Source: JBGQOG01 sp052113705
Lineage (GTDB): Bacteria; Pseudomonadota; Alphaproteobacteria; Rhodobacterales; Rhodobacteraceae
Direction of reading: 5' to 3'
Assembly: GCF_052113705.1 (NCBI RefSeq)
Contig: NZ_JBGQOG010000005.1
Location: forward strand, 248,001-312,000
Length of the DNA stretch: 64,000 nucleotides
In this document: in pieces, positions 17,291-25,993 of the stretch
How positions within the stretch are numbered: the first letter of the stretch is position 1
Layout: each line of letters opens with the position of its first letter
The notes under the pieces: generated by a model
Databases searched by the model: none
Told to the model about the DNA's origin: nothing
Seen by the model: the letters and a program-made list of their open reading frames with translations, nothing else
Made by a program: the position numbers and the translations under genes

Positions 17291-18684
17291 TCTTCTCCAC
17301 GGATCTCTTCGTTTTTCTGTTCTTGCCGGTTTTTCTCGCAATTTATTATGTGACGCCCTGGCGCGGGAAAAGTTACGTCATTCTGGCAGCGTCATACCTT
17401 TTTTACGGCTGGTGGCGATATGAGTACCTGCTGCTTATTTTCGCGATGTCGACCCTCAGCTTTTACACAGCCAAGATCGCCCACCACGGCAGCACACGCC
17501 GAATGCGCCTCGGTGCCATGTGGTTCGGGATCGGCTGTGACCTGGGTGCTTTGCTGTATTTTAAATACTGCAATTTCTTCGTCGATAATGTGAATGGCAT
17601 ATTAACCTTTTCAGGGTCGGAACATTGGGATGTGGCGCGTGTCCTTTTGCCGATCGGCATTTCGTTCCACACCTTCCAATCCATAAGCTATGTGATTGAT
17701 GTCTATCGCGGAGACGCGCCGCCCGCGCGGCGGCTGGTCGATTTTCTCGCCTTTGGCGCGCTGTTTCCGCAGCTGATTGCAGGGCCGGTGCTGCGGTACA
17801 AAGATCTGGCGGATCAGTTCGTGAGCCGCACTCATTCGCCAGAACTGGTGACGCGTGGCGTCTATCGCTTCTTGCTCGGGCTGGCGATGAAAGTGCTTGT
17901 CGCCGATACGCTCGCACCTTTGGCGGACCGTATTTTCGCGCTGCCCGCACCGACCTTGTGGGAAAGCTGGCTGGGCGCTCTGGCCTATTCGTTTCAGCTC
18001 TTCTTCGATTTCGCCGGTTATTCCGGGATGGCAATCGGCCTGGGCTTGATGATGGGCTTTCACTTCATCGAGAATTTTGACCGTCCCTACATCAGCCGCT
18101 CTATCACCGAGTTCTGGCAGCGGTGGCACATCTCGCTGTCGACCTGGCTGCGCGACTACCTCTATATCCCGCTGGGGGGCAACCGGCACGGCAAGGTGCG
18201 GACCTATGTCAACCTCATGCTGACCATGCTTTTGGGGGGCTTTTGGCATGGCGCCAACTGGACGTTCCTGCTCTGGGGGGCGTGGCACGGCGGCCTGATG
18301 GCGTTCGAGCGTGCTTTGGGGGCGAAAGGGCGCAAGTCAATCTGGCCCGCCGCGGTGGCGCTGCCTCTGACCTTCTGTCTTGTGGTGATCGGCTGGGTGA
18401 TGTTCCGTGCCAGCAGCGTCAGCGCGGCCTTTTCCATGTATGCTGGCATGATCGGCCTGAACGGCATCGCCATCACCCCTGAAATTGGCTGGCAGATTCA
18501 ACGCAGTGAAATTCTGGTTCTGGTGCTTGCGATGGGGCTGTGCCTGTTGCCGCGTGGCCTGAAGCTTGCCGATATAAGGATCCATCCCGCGCTGCAAAGC
18601 CTGACCTACAGCCTGCTCTTCATCGTCACCCTGAGCAGGATGGTCGCACAATCATTCTCCCCTTTCCTTTATTTCCAGTTCTAG
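17287..18684 (+). CDS. AlgI-like MBOAT membrane O-acyltransferase
   Basis: An inner-membrane acetyltransferase of 465 residues with about ten hydrophobic segments, of normal AlgI/MBOAT length. The MBOAT region is clear: FFDFAGYSGMAIG, FWQRWHISLSTWLRDYLYIP, and GGFWHGANWTF with the catalytic His near residue 320. It moves acetyl groups across the membrane for transfer to an extracellular polysaccharide. It starts with GTG overlapping the algF-like stop codon and is followed by two SGNH-type proteins. Confidence 0.88.
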   Translation: MIFSTDLFVFLFLPVFLAIYYVTPWRGKSYVILAASYLFYGWWRYEYLLLIFAMSTLSFYTAKIAHHGSTRRMRLGAMWFGIGCDLGALLYFKYCNFFVDNVNGILTFSGSEHWDVARVLLPIGISFHTFQSISYVIDVYRGDAPPARRLVDFLAFGALFPQLIAGPVLRYKDLADQFVSRTHSPELVTRGVYRFLLGLAMKVLVADTLAPLADRIFALPAPTLWESWLGALAYSFQLFFDFAGYSGMAIGLGLMMGFHFIENFDRPYISRSITEFWQRWHISLSTWLRDYLYIPLGGNRHGKVRTYVNLMLTMLLGGFWHGANWTFLLWGAWHGGLMAFERALGAKGRKSIWPAAVALPLTFCLVVIGWVMFRASSVSAAFSMYAGMIGLNGIAITPEIGWQIQRSEILVLVLAMGLCLLPRGLKLADIRIHPALQSLTYSLLFIVTLSRMVAQSFSPFLYFQF

Positions 18685-18688
18685 GGCC

Positions 18689-19717
18689 ATGTGGACAAAA
18701 TATTCCGGCGTATCTCTGTTGGTGGTCATGGCGATAATTGGCGGCGCGAGCCTGGTTCAGGCCGATCTGAAGCCAATCTTGTCCGCCGACATTGTGGATG
18801 GAGAGACACAACAGCGGCTGGAGCGTGCCTTTGAGGCCGCGGTGATCGTGCGCGATCCTGCGATCGCCGCTTGGTCGGCCCTGCGGTACAGCGTATTTGG
18901 CGAAGTGGCCAAGGGCGTCGTGGTCGGGCGCAACGGCTGGCTGTTTTCGGATGAAGAATATCAGATTGATGTCACCTTCGAAGACAGATTGGCAACAAGC
19001 CTCGCGGAAATCCTGGCCGTGCGTGATGTTCTGGACGAGAGGGGGATCGCGCTGCAGGTCGCCTTGCTGCCGGACAAGGCCCGGATGGCCTCGGCTGAAG
19101 TAGTCACAGCGCGTGCGGCGCGGATCGAGGGGCGCTATGATCTGGCGCTGAACGAACTGCGGCGCGGCGGGATTGCTCTGCCGGATTTGCGGGCAGCGCT
19201 CTCGACCGTTTCTCCCGGTTTCCTGCGCACGGACACGCATTGGACGCCGGAGGGCGCTCAAACGGTGGCGGCAACCCTATGTTCTGCCGCGCCCTTGCTG
19301 AGTGAAGACCATGCACCTTTCACAACGACCGTTACCGGGTTCGCGGACCGGACCGGGGATTTGCTGAACTTTATTCCGTTGGGCCCGTTCACAGACGAAC
19401 TGGGGCTGCTTCCGGAGCGGGTCGCCATTTACACGAGCGCGCGCGCCGATGCCGATGCGTTGGACCTGTTCGGCGAAACAGCTCCGCCGATTGCCCTGGT
19501 CGGGACCAGTTACTCCGCCATCGAGGACTGGCATTTCGCCGATTTCCTCAAATCGGCCTGTCAGGCAGATGTGGTGAATTACGCGCTGGAAGGGCAGGGG
19601 CCCTTTGAGCCCATGCGCCGGTTTCTCCGTCAGCTGGACACGGCAGAGACGGTGCCAAATGTGGTCCTTTGGGAAATTCCCGAGCGTTATCTGACTGTAG
19701 AGGCGGTACAAAAATGA
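18689..19717 (+). CDS. AlgJ/AlgX-like SGNH acetyltransferase, first copy
   Basis: A periplasmic or membrane-anchored protein of 342 residues with an N-terminal hydrophobic segment (VSLLVVMAIIGGASLVQA). It has the AlgJ/AlgX features: RNGWLF near residue 81, the catalytic Asp-His pair in TDTHWTPEGAQ near residue 181, and the nucleophile motif GTSYS near residue 271. Such enzymes take acetyl from the AlgI partner and place it on the polymer. It ends in an ATGA overlap with the next gene. Confidence 0.78.
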   Translation: MWTKYSGVSLLVVMAIIGGASLVQADLKPILSADIVDGETQQRLERAFEAAVIVRDPAIAAWSALRYSVFGEVAKGVVVGRNGWLFSDEEYQIDVTFEDRLATSLAEILAVRDVLDERGIALQVALLPDKARMASAEVVTARAARIEGRYDLALNELRRGGIALPDLRAALSTVSPGFLRTDTHWTPEGAQTVAATLCSAAPLLSEDHAPFTTTVTGFADRTGDLLNFIPLGPFTDELGLLPERVAIYTSARADADALDLFGETAPPIALVGTSYSAIEDWHFADFLKSACQADVVNYALEGQGPFEPMRRFLRQLDTAETVPNVVLWEIPERYLTVEAVQK

Positions 19718-21069
19718 AACTCAAGGCTGCATCCCTCGCTTTGGCGATGGGAATCACCGCGCCTCTGGCATCTGTTGCGCAGGTGAGCTGTCCCGCCCTC
19801 GCGGATGTCTCGCAATATCCTGCGGATTGGACTTGGCTGGCGCCGATTGAAATTGCGCGGGGCGGCACAAGAATGCTCCGCAAAGGCGATTTGGAGCCTC
19901 TGGACCGTCTGTCCCCCGACACGGTGTCCATGCTTGCCATCACGGTCAAATCACTGCGCGAGAGGTTCGGCACAAACCTCGCAATGATCCTGACGCCGCC
20001 ACGCGGCCTGCCTTCCACCGATTTTCTCGCCGAGCGCACGGTGCGCCAGTCCTATCTGGACCTGACGGGCGATATCAGATCCGCTGGTGCGATCGTGCCG
20101 GATCTGAGCACGCTGGTTGCCGATGCCAGCCAACCCAAATTCTTTTTCGATACCGACACCCATTGGACCCCCGGTGCCGCATTGCGCACCGCGTTGGCGT
20201 TGCGCACCACGCTTGAGCAGGTGTTGACCCTGACCTTGCCCGATTTCGGATCCACCTATGTCCTTGGGGATACGAAGACCTTTGATATTGCAGGGTTGAT
20301 CGGGGCCCGGGTTGCGGAAATCTGTCAGGTCGATGTCCCGGTCGAGACGGTGGAATATCAAGCCGTCGTCGCCGCCAAAGGTGCTGAGAAAGTCAGTGAA
20401 GACGATCTGTTCGGTGATCAGGTCGGGGGGCTTGGCCGCGTGGTGCTTTGGGGGACCAGTTTCTCCAACAAGGCCAATGAGGATCGCTTCCGTTGGGAGG
20501 ATTCCGTGCAATATGCCTTGCAGCAGGATGTGGAGAATTGGGCTCTGGACGGCGGCGGTGTGGACATCGCGGCGCGCAGGTTCTCGGCGCATGGTTTTGA
20601 CGAGAACCCGCCGTCGCTGATCCTCTGGGAGATCCCCTATACCGCTTTCTCGGAAGTGCCGTTCCGCTCGACCCTGCGCGAGGTGCAAAGCGCGGTGCAG
20701 CCCGATTGTACGCAGAGCCCCTATTCGTTTGAAGTTCGTCAGAGTTTCACGCCGGGGGAATGGGTGGACGGGCCGGTTGGCATGGCGCTGCAGGACCGGC
20801 TTGAGGTGGAGATGCCGGTGCTGACCAAAGGATCGCTGGAGATCGAACTCGATTTCAACGCCGGTCAGACAGAAACGATCAAAAGCCGGTTCAGTGGTCG
20901 TTTGCTTGGAGATGACGCGAGCAACACAAGCAGTTTTTACATCGGAAGCGCCAAGACAGAAGGGCTGATGGGCAATCCGGGCGGTATGCGCATGCGTTTT
21001 GTCGATGTGGGTGAACCTGTTGAGGCGGTCTTCAGGGTTTGCCCGACGGTTGCGGTTCTGATGCACTGA
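19714..21069 (+). CDS. AlgX/AlgJ-like SGNH acetyltransferase with C-terminal domain
   Basis: A protein of 451 residues with a signal peptide (LALAMGITAPLASVAQ). It shows the same catalytic pattern as its neighbour (FDTDTHWTPGAAL near residue 146, GTSFSNKANE near 247) but has an extra C-terminal domain of about 130 residues rich in beta strands. That is the layout of AlgX, where the C-terminal domain binds the polysaccharide. Having both a short and a long SGNH protein mirrors algJ plus algX in alginate clusters. ATG 19714 lies in an ATGA overlap. Confidence 0.75.
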   Translation: MKLKAASLALAMGITAPLASVAQVSCPALADVSQYPADWTWLAPIEIARGGTRMLRKGDLEPLDRLSPDTVSMLAITVKSLRERFGTNLAMILTPPRGLPSTDFLAERTVRQSYLDLTGDIRSAGAIVPDLSTLVADASQPKFFFDTDTHWTPGAALRTALALRTTLEQVLTLTLPDFGSTYVLGDTKTFDIAGLIGARVAEICQVDVPVETVEYQAVVAAKGAEKVSEDDLFGDQVGGLGRVVLWGTSFSNKANEDRFRWEDSVQYALQQDVENWALDGGGVDIAARRFSAHGFDENPPSLILWEIPYTAFSEVPFRSTLREVQSAVQPDCTQSPYSFEVRQSFTPGEWVDGPVGMALQDRLEVEMPVLTKGSLEIELDFNAGQTETIKSRFSGRLLGDDASNTSSFYIGSAKTEGLMGNPGGMRMRFVDVGEPVEAVFRVCPTVAVLMH

Positions 21070-21130
21070 GCGTGGCTGCATTGAACCTGGTTGGCAGGTC
21101 TGTCTGTGTGGGCGCAGCCTGAGAAATGGA

Positions 21131-21160
21131 AATGCCCCCCACCCTGCGGTGGGGGGCATT
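21131..21160. terminator. Bidirectional terminator hairpin
   Basis: AATGCCCCCCACC pairs with GGTGGGGGGCATT around a four-base CTGC loop. It lies between convergent genes ending at 21069 (+) and 21188 (-) and can serve both; on the minus strand it is followed by TTTCCATTTC. Confidence 0.8.
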
Positions 21161-21187
21161 ATGTCTGGGTGCCGGTGGCGGCGGGCG

Positions 21188-22591
21188 TTAGGGCGCTTCG
21201 GCAACCGTGCGCGCAAACGCGCTTGCGGCCGGACCGGAGAGCGGCCCGCGGATGCATTCTTCGGCGATATTGGCCTTTTTGCAGAACTGGCTGAAGGCCA
21301 CGATGGTCGACGAGGTCAAAAGCCCGTTCTTGCGCCCGTCATAAAGCCCATCTGCGTCCAGCACCTCTTGCATGAAATAGACATAGGCATTGGGATTTCC
21401 GCTGCGCAGCGCACGGATTTTGGCCGCGCGTGCCTTGGGGGCGGTTTCGCGGATCTCAGTGGCAAAATCTGCGTAGGCGCCCAATGTCTGCGCTGATTTC
21501 ACGCGATCCCGGATCGGCACCAGATCCGGTTTGGCGGCGACGAGTGCGGCCAGTTTCGGTGCGGCATCCTGCGGCGCTGCCGGGGAGCTCAGATAGGCAT
21601 AAACCGTTCTGAACGCGCTGGCATCCCCCTCACGCGCGGCCGTTTCGGCCAGTGCCGCAGCGGCGCTGACATCAGCGCCGAGGGTGGCCGCCTCCTTGGG
21701 TTGGCGAAGCACAGTCAGCGCCCCCGCCAGATTGCCGGTTTTCGCCAGCATCGCGGCCACGCGCAACTCGGCCTGCGGGTCAGGCGCTTGCCCGAACTGG
21801 CCTTTGTTGTAGCCCCGCATCAACAGCAGCATCGCGGGCTGGCTTCCGGCGTCGGCGGCCTGGCGCAAATCCGCCTCGGCAGCTTTGGGGTCTGCCGGAA
21901 CAAGGTCGCCCGCCAACAGAAGCTTTGCGCGTTTGATATGTGCGCCCTCACTGTCGGCAGCGGCATATGCCGCCAGTGCCGCGGCCCCGTCGACCGGGCC
22001 GCCGGTGCCATCGCGGTACATGTCGCCCAGGGCGGCGGCATAGGTCGCATCGCCTGCCTTCAGCTCTTCTTCCATCAGCTTGCGGGCCTTGACCGGATCG
22101 GCGGCGATGCCGCGGGTTTTGCCGCGGTAATATGCGTTCAGGAGATCCCGGCGGGCACCCGTGTCGCCCAAGGCGGCGGCCTGCGCCATCAGCTGTTCTG
22201 CGCGGGCGGGATCCGTCGGCTTCACTTTGTCATTGAGCAGGAGTTTGGAGAGTTTCAGCATGGCGGGTATCGACCCCGCATCGGCGAAAGTTTGCAGCAG
22301 TTCGCTTGCTTTTTCTCCGTCACCGGCACTCAGCAGCGTGCTGACGATCAGGTTTTGCGCCTGAACATTGCCCTGTGTTGCCAGGCTTTCGAGGTCGGTC
22401 ATCGCCTGCGATTTTTGACTGTCATCGGTGGCGTTTGCCAAAATTTCTTTGATCTGCGGCAGCGTGAGGGCGGCTTCGGCGGGTTTTGTTTCTGTGGCCG
22501 TCGGTTGGGTTTCTGTTTGCGCCTGCGCGAGGGCGGTAGCGGCTAAGGAAAAAGCCAAAGAGAGGGCGGTTGCCCTGAAAAGGTTGCACAT
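21188..22591 (-). CDS. Secreted Sel1/TPR-repeat protein, AlgK-like
   Basis: A protein of 467 residues with a signal peptide (SLAFSLAATALAQAQ) and a body of helical Sel1-type repeats of about 36 residues, e.g. GNVQAQNLIVSTLLSAGDGE, LGDTGARRDLLNAYYRGKTR and GSQPAMLLLMRGYNKGQFG. In alginate clusters AlgK is a Sel1-repeat protein that holds the export complex together. Its position opposite the O-acetylation operon suggests a similar scaffold role, but no lipobox Cys is obvious. AAAGGAC precedes the ATG at 22591. Confidence 0.7.
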   Translation of the reverse strand: MCNLFRATALSLAFSLAATALAQAQTETQPTATETKPAEAALTLPQIKEILANATDDSQKSQAMTDLESLATQGNVQAQNLIVSTLLSAGDGEKASELLQTFADAGSIPAMLKLSKLLLNDKVKPTDPARAEQLMAQAAALGDTGARRDLLNAYYRGKTRGIAADPVKARKLMEEELKAGDATYAAALGDMYRDGTGGPVDGAAALAAYAAADSEGAHIKRAKLLLAGDLVPADPKAAEADLRQAADAGSQPAMLLLMRGYNKGQFGQAPDPQAELRVAAMLAKTGNLAGALTVLRQPKEAATLGADVSAAAALAETAAREGDASAFRTVYAYLSSPAAPQDAAPKLAALVAAKPDLVPIRDRVKSAQTLGAYADFATEIRETAPKARAAKIRALRSGNPNAYVYFMQEVLDADGLYDGRKNGLLTSSTIVAFSQFCKKANIAEECIRGPLSGPAASAFARTVAEAP

Positions 22592-22790
22592 AAGAAATGT
22601 CCTTTGTGGGGAAGACTAACCGTGGTCTTTGAACGCTACCACCCTTGGACTGTGATCGAAAGGCTTGCGGCCGCGCAGACGCGATTGTGATGGTGCACCA
22701 CCATGCCACGTTCGTCTGTCGTCAGCGTCGTGACACCGGCCCGCCTGAAAAAATGGCCGCGCGGAAAGGTTCGCCCTAAAGTGGCGTGAT

Positions 22791-22821
22791 GCCCAAACCC
22801 GGGCCGAGGCCGGATTTGGGC
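22791..22821 (-). terminator. Possible terminator hairpin after TRAP genes
   Basis: GCCCAAA (22791-22797) and TTTGGGC (22815-22821) form an inverted repeat with further GC pairing inside, just past the TRAP large-permease stop at 22844. No clear T-run follows. Confidence 0.4.
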
Positions 22822-22843
22822 AACTTGCGCCGGGTTGCGGTGC

Positions 22844-24163
22844 CTAGTTCCGGATCAGTCCGGGCAGCCACAGGGCCAGGTCAGGCACCAACACCAAAAG
22901 CAGGATCAGGAACAACGAGCACAAAAGGAAAGGCGCGGAGGCCTGCACAATCTGCGACATCGTGGTGCCCTTCGGGCTGACCCCCATCATCACGAACAGC
23001 AACAGGCCGAACGGGGGGGTGGCCAGGCTCAGTTCCAGCGCCAGCAACATCACCACGCCAAACCAGATCGGATCGAAATGGTAAAAGGCGATCAGCGGCA
23101 TGAAGATCGGCAAGGTCAGCATCATGATCGAGAGCTGATCCATGAACATGCCCAGCACGATCAGCACCACCAGCATCACCAGCAACATGGCATAGGCTGA
23201 CAGCTCAAACCCCGTGGCGAAAGAGATCAACCCGCGTGAGGCACCCGAAAAGGCCAGCAGCTGCGAGAAGGTGGTCGAGCCGAGGATGATGATCAGCATC
23301 ATCGCCGAGACCTTGACCGTGCCGCGCATGGATTTGACGATGACATCCCAGCTGAGGCGGCGGTAAAACGTCGCAAGGATCAGGACCGCAGCGGTGCCGC
23401 AGGCGGCGGATTCCGTCGGCGTCGCCCAGCCGAGCAGGATCAGCCCGATCACCGCAAAAACCACGAGGCCCATTGGCAACACGTCCCGCATCAGGCCGCC
23501 GATGATCTCGCGGAGCGGGTATTTTTCCGTGGCATAGCCGGGGGCGGCTTCGGGATCGAGGCGGATCATCAGCCAGATCATGAAGACATAGAGGCTGGCA
23601 AGAATGATCCCCGGGATCAGGCCCGCCATCAACAGGCCGCCGACGTCGATTTTGGCCAGCGATCCGAGCAGCACCGCGAGCGAGGAGGGCGGAATGATCA
23701 TCGCCAGACCGCCGGTGGCGATGATCGGACCCATGATCAGTTTGGGCTTGTAGCCGCGCTTGATCATGTCGGGCATCAGCGAGGTGCCGAGCATTGCCGT
23801 ATTGGCCATGGACGAGCCCGACAATGTGGCAAAGATTGTGCCACCGCCGACGGTAAGATAGGCAAGGCGCCCCCGGATATTGCCAAAGCATTTGTCCAGC
23901 GCATTGAAAACGCCGATGGCGAGGCCCGAATGAAACAACAGCTCGCCCATGATCAGGAACAGGGGCACGGGCACCAGGGTGAAAGTGGTCACCGAGGCCG
24001 AGGCATTGACCAAAAGCTGCTCGATGCCGGCGAAACCACCCATCAACAGCACGACCCCGACCATATTGATGATCAGGAACGAAATGGCGACGGGGATGCC
24101 CATGAACATCAGCCCGACAAGGCCACCGATGAGCAGCGCCGTTGCGGAATACCATTCCATCAT
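22844..24163 (-). CDS. TRAP transporter large permease (DctM type)
   Basis: The large membrane subunit of a tripartite ATP-independent periplasmic transporter, 439 residues with about 12 helices. Typical DctM stretches are seen: FMGIPVAISFLIINMVGVVL, GGGTIFATLSGSSMANTAML, ATGGLAMIIPPSS, GWATPTESAACG and LELSLATPPFGLLLFVMMG. It drives Na+-coupled uptake of an organic acid delivered by the DctP protein. It starts one base after the small-subunit stop. Confidence 0.9.
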   Translation of the reverse strand: MMEWYSATALLIGGLVGLMFMGIPVAISFLIINMVGVVLLMGGFAGIEQLLVNASASVTTFTLVPVPLFLIMGELLFHSGLAIGVFNALDKCFGNIRGRLAYLTVGGGTIFATLSGSSMANTAMLGTSLMPDMIKRGYKPKLIMGPIIATGGLAMIIPPSSLAVLLGSLAKIDVGGLLMAGLIPGIILASLYVFMIWLMIRLDPEAAPGYATEKYPLREIIGGLMRDVLPMGLVVFAVIGLILLGWATPTESAACGTAAVLILATFYRRLSWDVIVKSMRGTVKVSAMMLIIILGSTTFSQLLAFSGASRGLISFATGFELSAYAMLLVMLVVLIVLGMFMDQLSIMMLTLPIFMPLIAFYHFDPIWFGVVMLLALELSLATPPFGLLLFVMMGVSPKGTTMSQIVQASAPFLLCSLFLILLLVLVPDLALWLPGLIRN

Positions 24164-24164
24164 C

Positions 24165-24665
24165 TCAGTGATCCCCTTCCGCGCCGGTATAGGTTTCGCC
24201 GCGCAAAAGCATGCGCAACAGCTCGGTTGCCATCAGGAAAAACCCGACGGCGAGGAAGGCGAAGAGGATCCAGGCGGGCAGGCTGACGGCGCGGACATCG
24301 ACGTTTCCGGCGCGTGCCTGCGCGATGGCGAGACGTGCCGCAACCACACCCAGAAGCCCCGTCGCGCCCGCACCCAACACCAGCGAGAGGCGGCTGACCA
24401 GGCCCTGAACTGCGCGCGGCATCAGGCCGAGGATCGAGGACACCGAAACATGCCCGTTGATCCGCACCAGCCAGGGTGCGGCCGCCATCGTGCTGAACAA
24501 AAGCACATATTCGACAATGGCGCTGATCGCCCGGAAGGGGCGCAGACCCAGATTGCGGCTGATCACGTCATAGATGACAAGCACGGTGACAATCGCGAGC
24601 GAGATCCCCGCGAGACAGGCAAGCCCGTAGATGAGACGGTCGTAAGATCGAAGGATTTTTTGCAT
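24165..24665 (-). CDS. TRAP transporter small permease (DctQ type)
   Basis: The four-helix small membrane subunit, 166 residues (LACLAGISLAIVTVLVIYDV, VEYVLLFSTMAAAPWLVRIN). The RINGHVSV stretch is characteristic of DctQ. It lies between the binding protein and large permease genes on the same strand. Confidence 0.88.
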   Translation of the reverse strand: MQKILRSYDRLIYGLACLAGISLAIVTVLVIYDVISRNLGLRPFRAISAIVEYVLLFSTMAAAPWLVRINGHVSVSSILGLMPRAVQGLVSRLSLVLGAGATGLLGVVAARLAIAQARAGNVDVRAVSLPAWILFAFLAVGFFLMATELLRMLLRGETYTGAEGDH

Positions 24666-24729
24666 TGGTATCTGCCCAAATGGGATATCGGCGGCAGGAT
24701 GACTGCGCCGATATCAACCGGGGTGACGC

Positions 24730-25740
24730 TTAGTGCGAGAAATAGGCCGCACGCAGTTTCTCGTAATCGGGCGACCCTGAGGCCTTCAGTCGCGCCCAGA
24801 CCGAATCATAGGCCTGATTGACAAAGGCGTCGCGCGCCGGACCTTCGAGGGTGATGACCTGCATCCCGTTGCCTTCGAGCTTGTCGGTGACCTCTTTGGT
24901 GTAGCTCTGCCATTCCGTATATGAGGTTTCCTCAAAGGCGGCGGCGGTATCGGTCAGGATCGTACGGGCCTCTTCGCTCAGCGCGTCCCATTTCTTCGGC
25001 GAGATGTAGATGCCGAGATCGGTTTGGAAGATGCTCGGCTCCAGACGGTATTTCAGGAACTTGTCCCAACCCCAGCCTTCGATCGAAGAGGCCGGATAGC
25101 CCATGCCGTCAAAGGTGCCGCGCTCAAGGCCGGTGTAGACATCGGGCACCGGAATGCTGACCGGCACCGCGCCGAGGCTTTCATAAAAGGCATTGTAGAG
25201 CGGCGAGGCGCGCAGGCGCAGGCCAGTCAGATCAATCTCGCCATTTTCTTTGAGTTTGGGCTTTTCGAGGAACCACAGGTTCACCGGCGCGGCCGGGGCG
25301 AACCGCGAGAGGATATGCACGCCCAGTTTCTCCTGCCCGATCTTCTGGATCAGCGCAAAACCGCCGTTCTCGCGCGAGACGAGGGGCGGGACGTCACTGC
25401 CGACCCAGGCGTCGGCCTCCGGCATGGTGCCCAGCACATAGCTGAGCGGGCCATAGGTCATGTCGACCACGTTGCGCCCCACCGCATCAATTTGCTGCAG
25501 GCCGGGGATGGCTTCGGGGCCGCCGACGACCTCGATCTGCACGATGCCTTTGCCGCGGGTGTTCACCTCCTGAACGAAGCGACCGTAGAGGCTTGCCGTG
25601 GTATCCGAGGACGGGAAAGCCGTCAGCGAGCGCAGGGTGTCTTCTGCGGCGGCAGCGCTGCCCCAGACCATCCCATGCGCTGCAAGGAGTGAAGTGAAAA
25701 GCATGCCGCGAAGCACAGGGGTAAAGGTGGAAAGTGCCAT
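24730..25740 (-). CDS. TRAP transporter solute-binding protein (DctP type)
   Basis: The periplasmic binding protein of the TRAP system, 336 residues with a signal peptide ending near SAAAAED. DctP-fold features include LYGRFVQEVNTRGKGIVQIE, GLRLRASPLYNAFYESLGA (with the Arg that usually holds a substrate carboxylate) and DVYTGLERGTFDGMGYP. The substrate is probably a carboxylate but cannot be named. Start 25740 was preferred over 25752 because GGAGACGGAT lies directly upstream. The gene is first in its operon. Confidence 0.85.
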   Translation of the reverse strand: MALSTFTPVLRGMLFTSLLAAHGMVWGSAAAAEDTLRSLTAFPSSDTTASLYGRFVQEVNTRGKGIVQIEVVGGPEAIPGLQQIDAVGRNVVDMTYGPLSYVLGTMPEADAWVGSDVPPLVSRENGGFALIQKIGQEKLGVHILSRFAPAAPVNLWFLEKPKLKENGEIDLTGLRLRASPLYNAFYESLGAVPVSIPVPDVYTGLERGTFDGMGYPASSIEGWGWDKFLKYRLEPSIFQTDLGIYISPKKWDALSEEARTILTDTAAAFEETSYTEWQSYTKEVTDKLEGNGMQVITLEGPARDAFVNQAYDSVWARLKASGSPDYEKLRAAYFSH

Positions 25741-25823
25741 ATCCGTCTCCATGTTGGATGGTCTTGTCGCAAAGGGGGAATCTTCGCTCCCATGGCACTG
25801 AAGCTAGCAGTTTGATTTGGAAA

Positions 25824-25846
25824 GTTTTTTGCTATTTTTGCAAAAC
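25824..25846. promoter_or_regulatory. Inverted repeat in the TRAP promoter region
   Basis: GTTTTTTGC and TTGCAAAAC flank a TATTT centre about 90 bases upstream of the DctP start, in an AT-rich stretch between the transaminase and the TRAP operon. It could be an operator; no consensus was matched. Confidence 0.3.
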
Positions 25847-25993
25847 AGACTTATGAAAAGCTGAAATAACACTGCGCGGGCGATGCAGCGTTGGTTTGAT
25901 AAAATCATATTTAAAACAATAGTTTAAGACACCTGCGCCGGTGTGGTCCGGCGCCGGGGCCGCGGCAATCGCGCGGCCCCGGACCGAGGAAAG

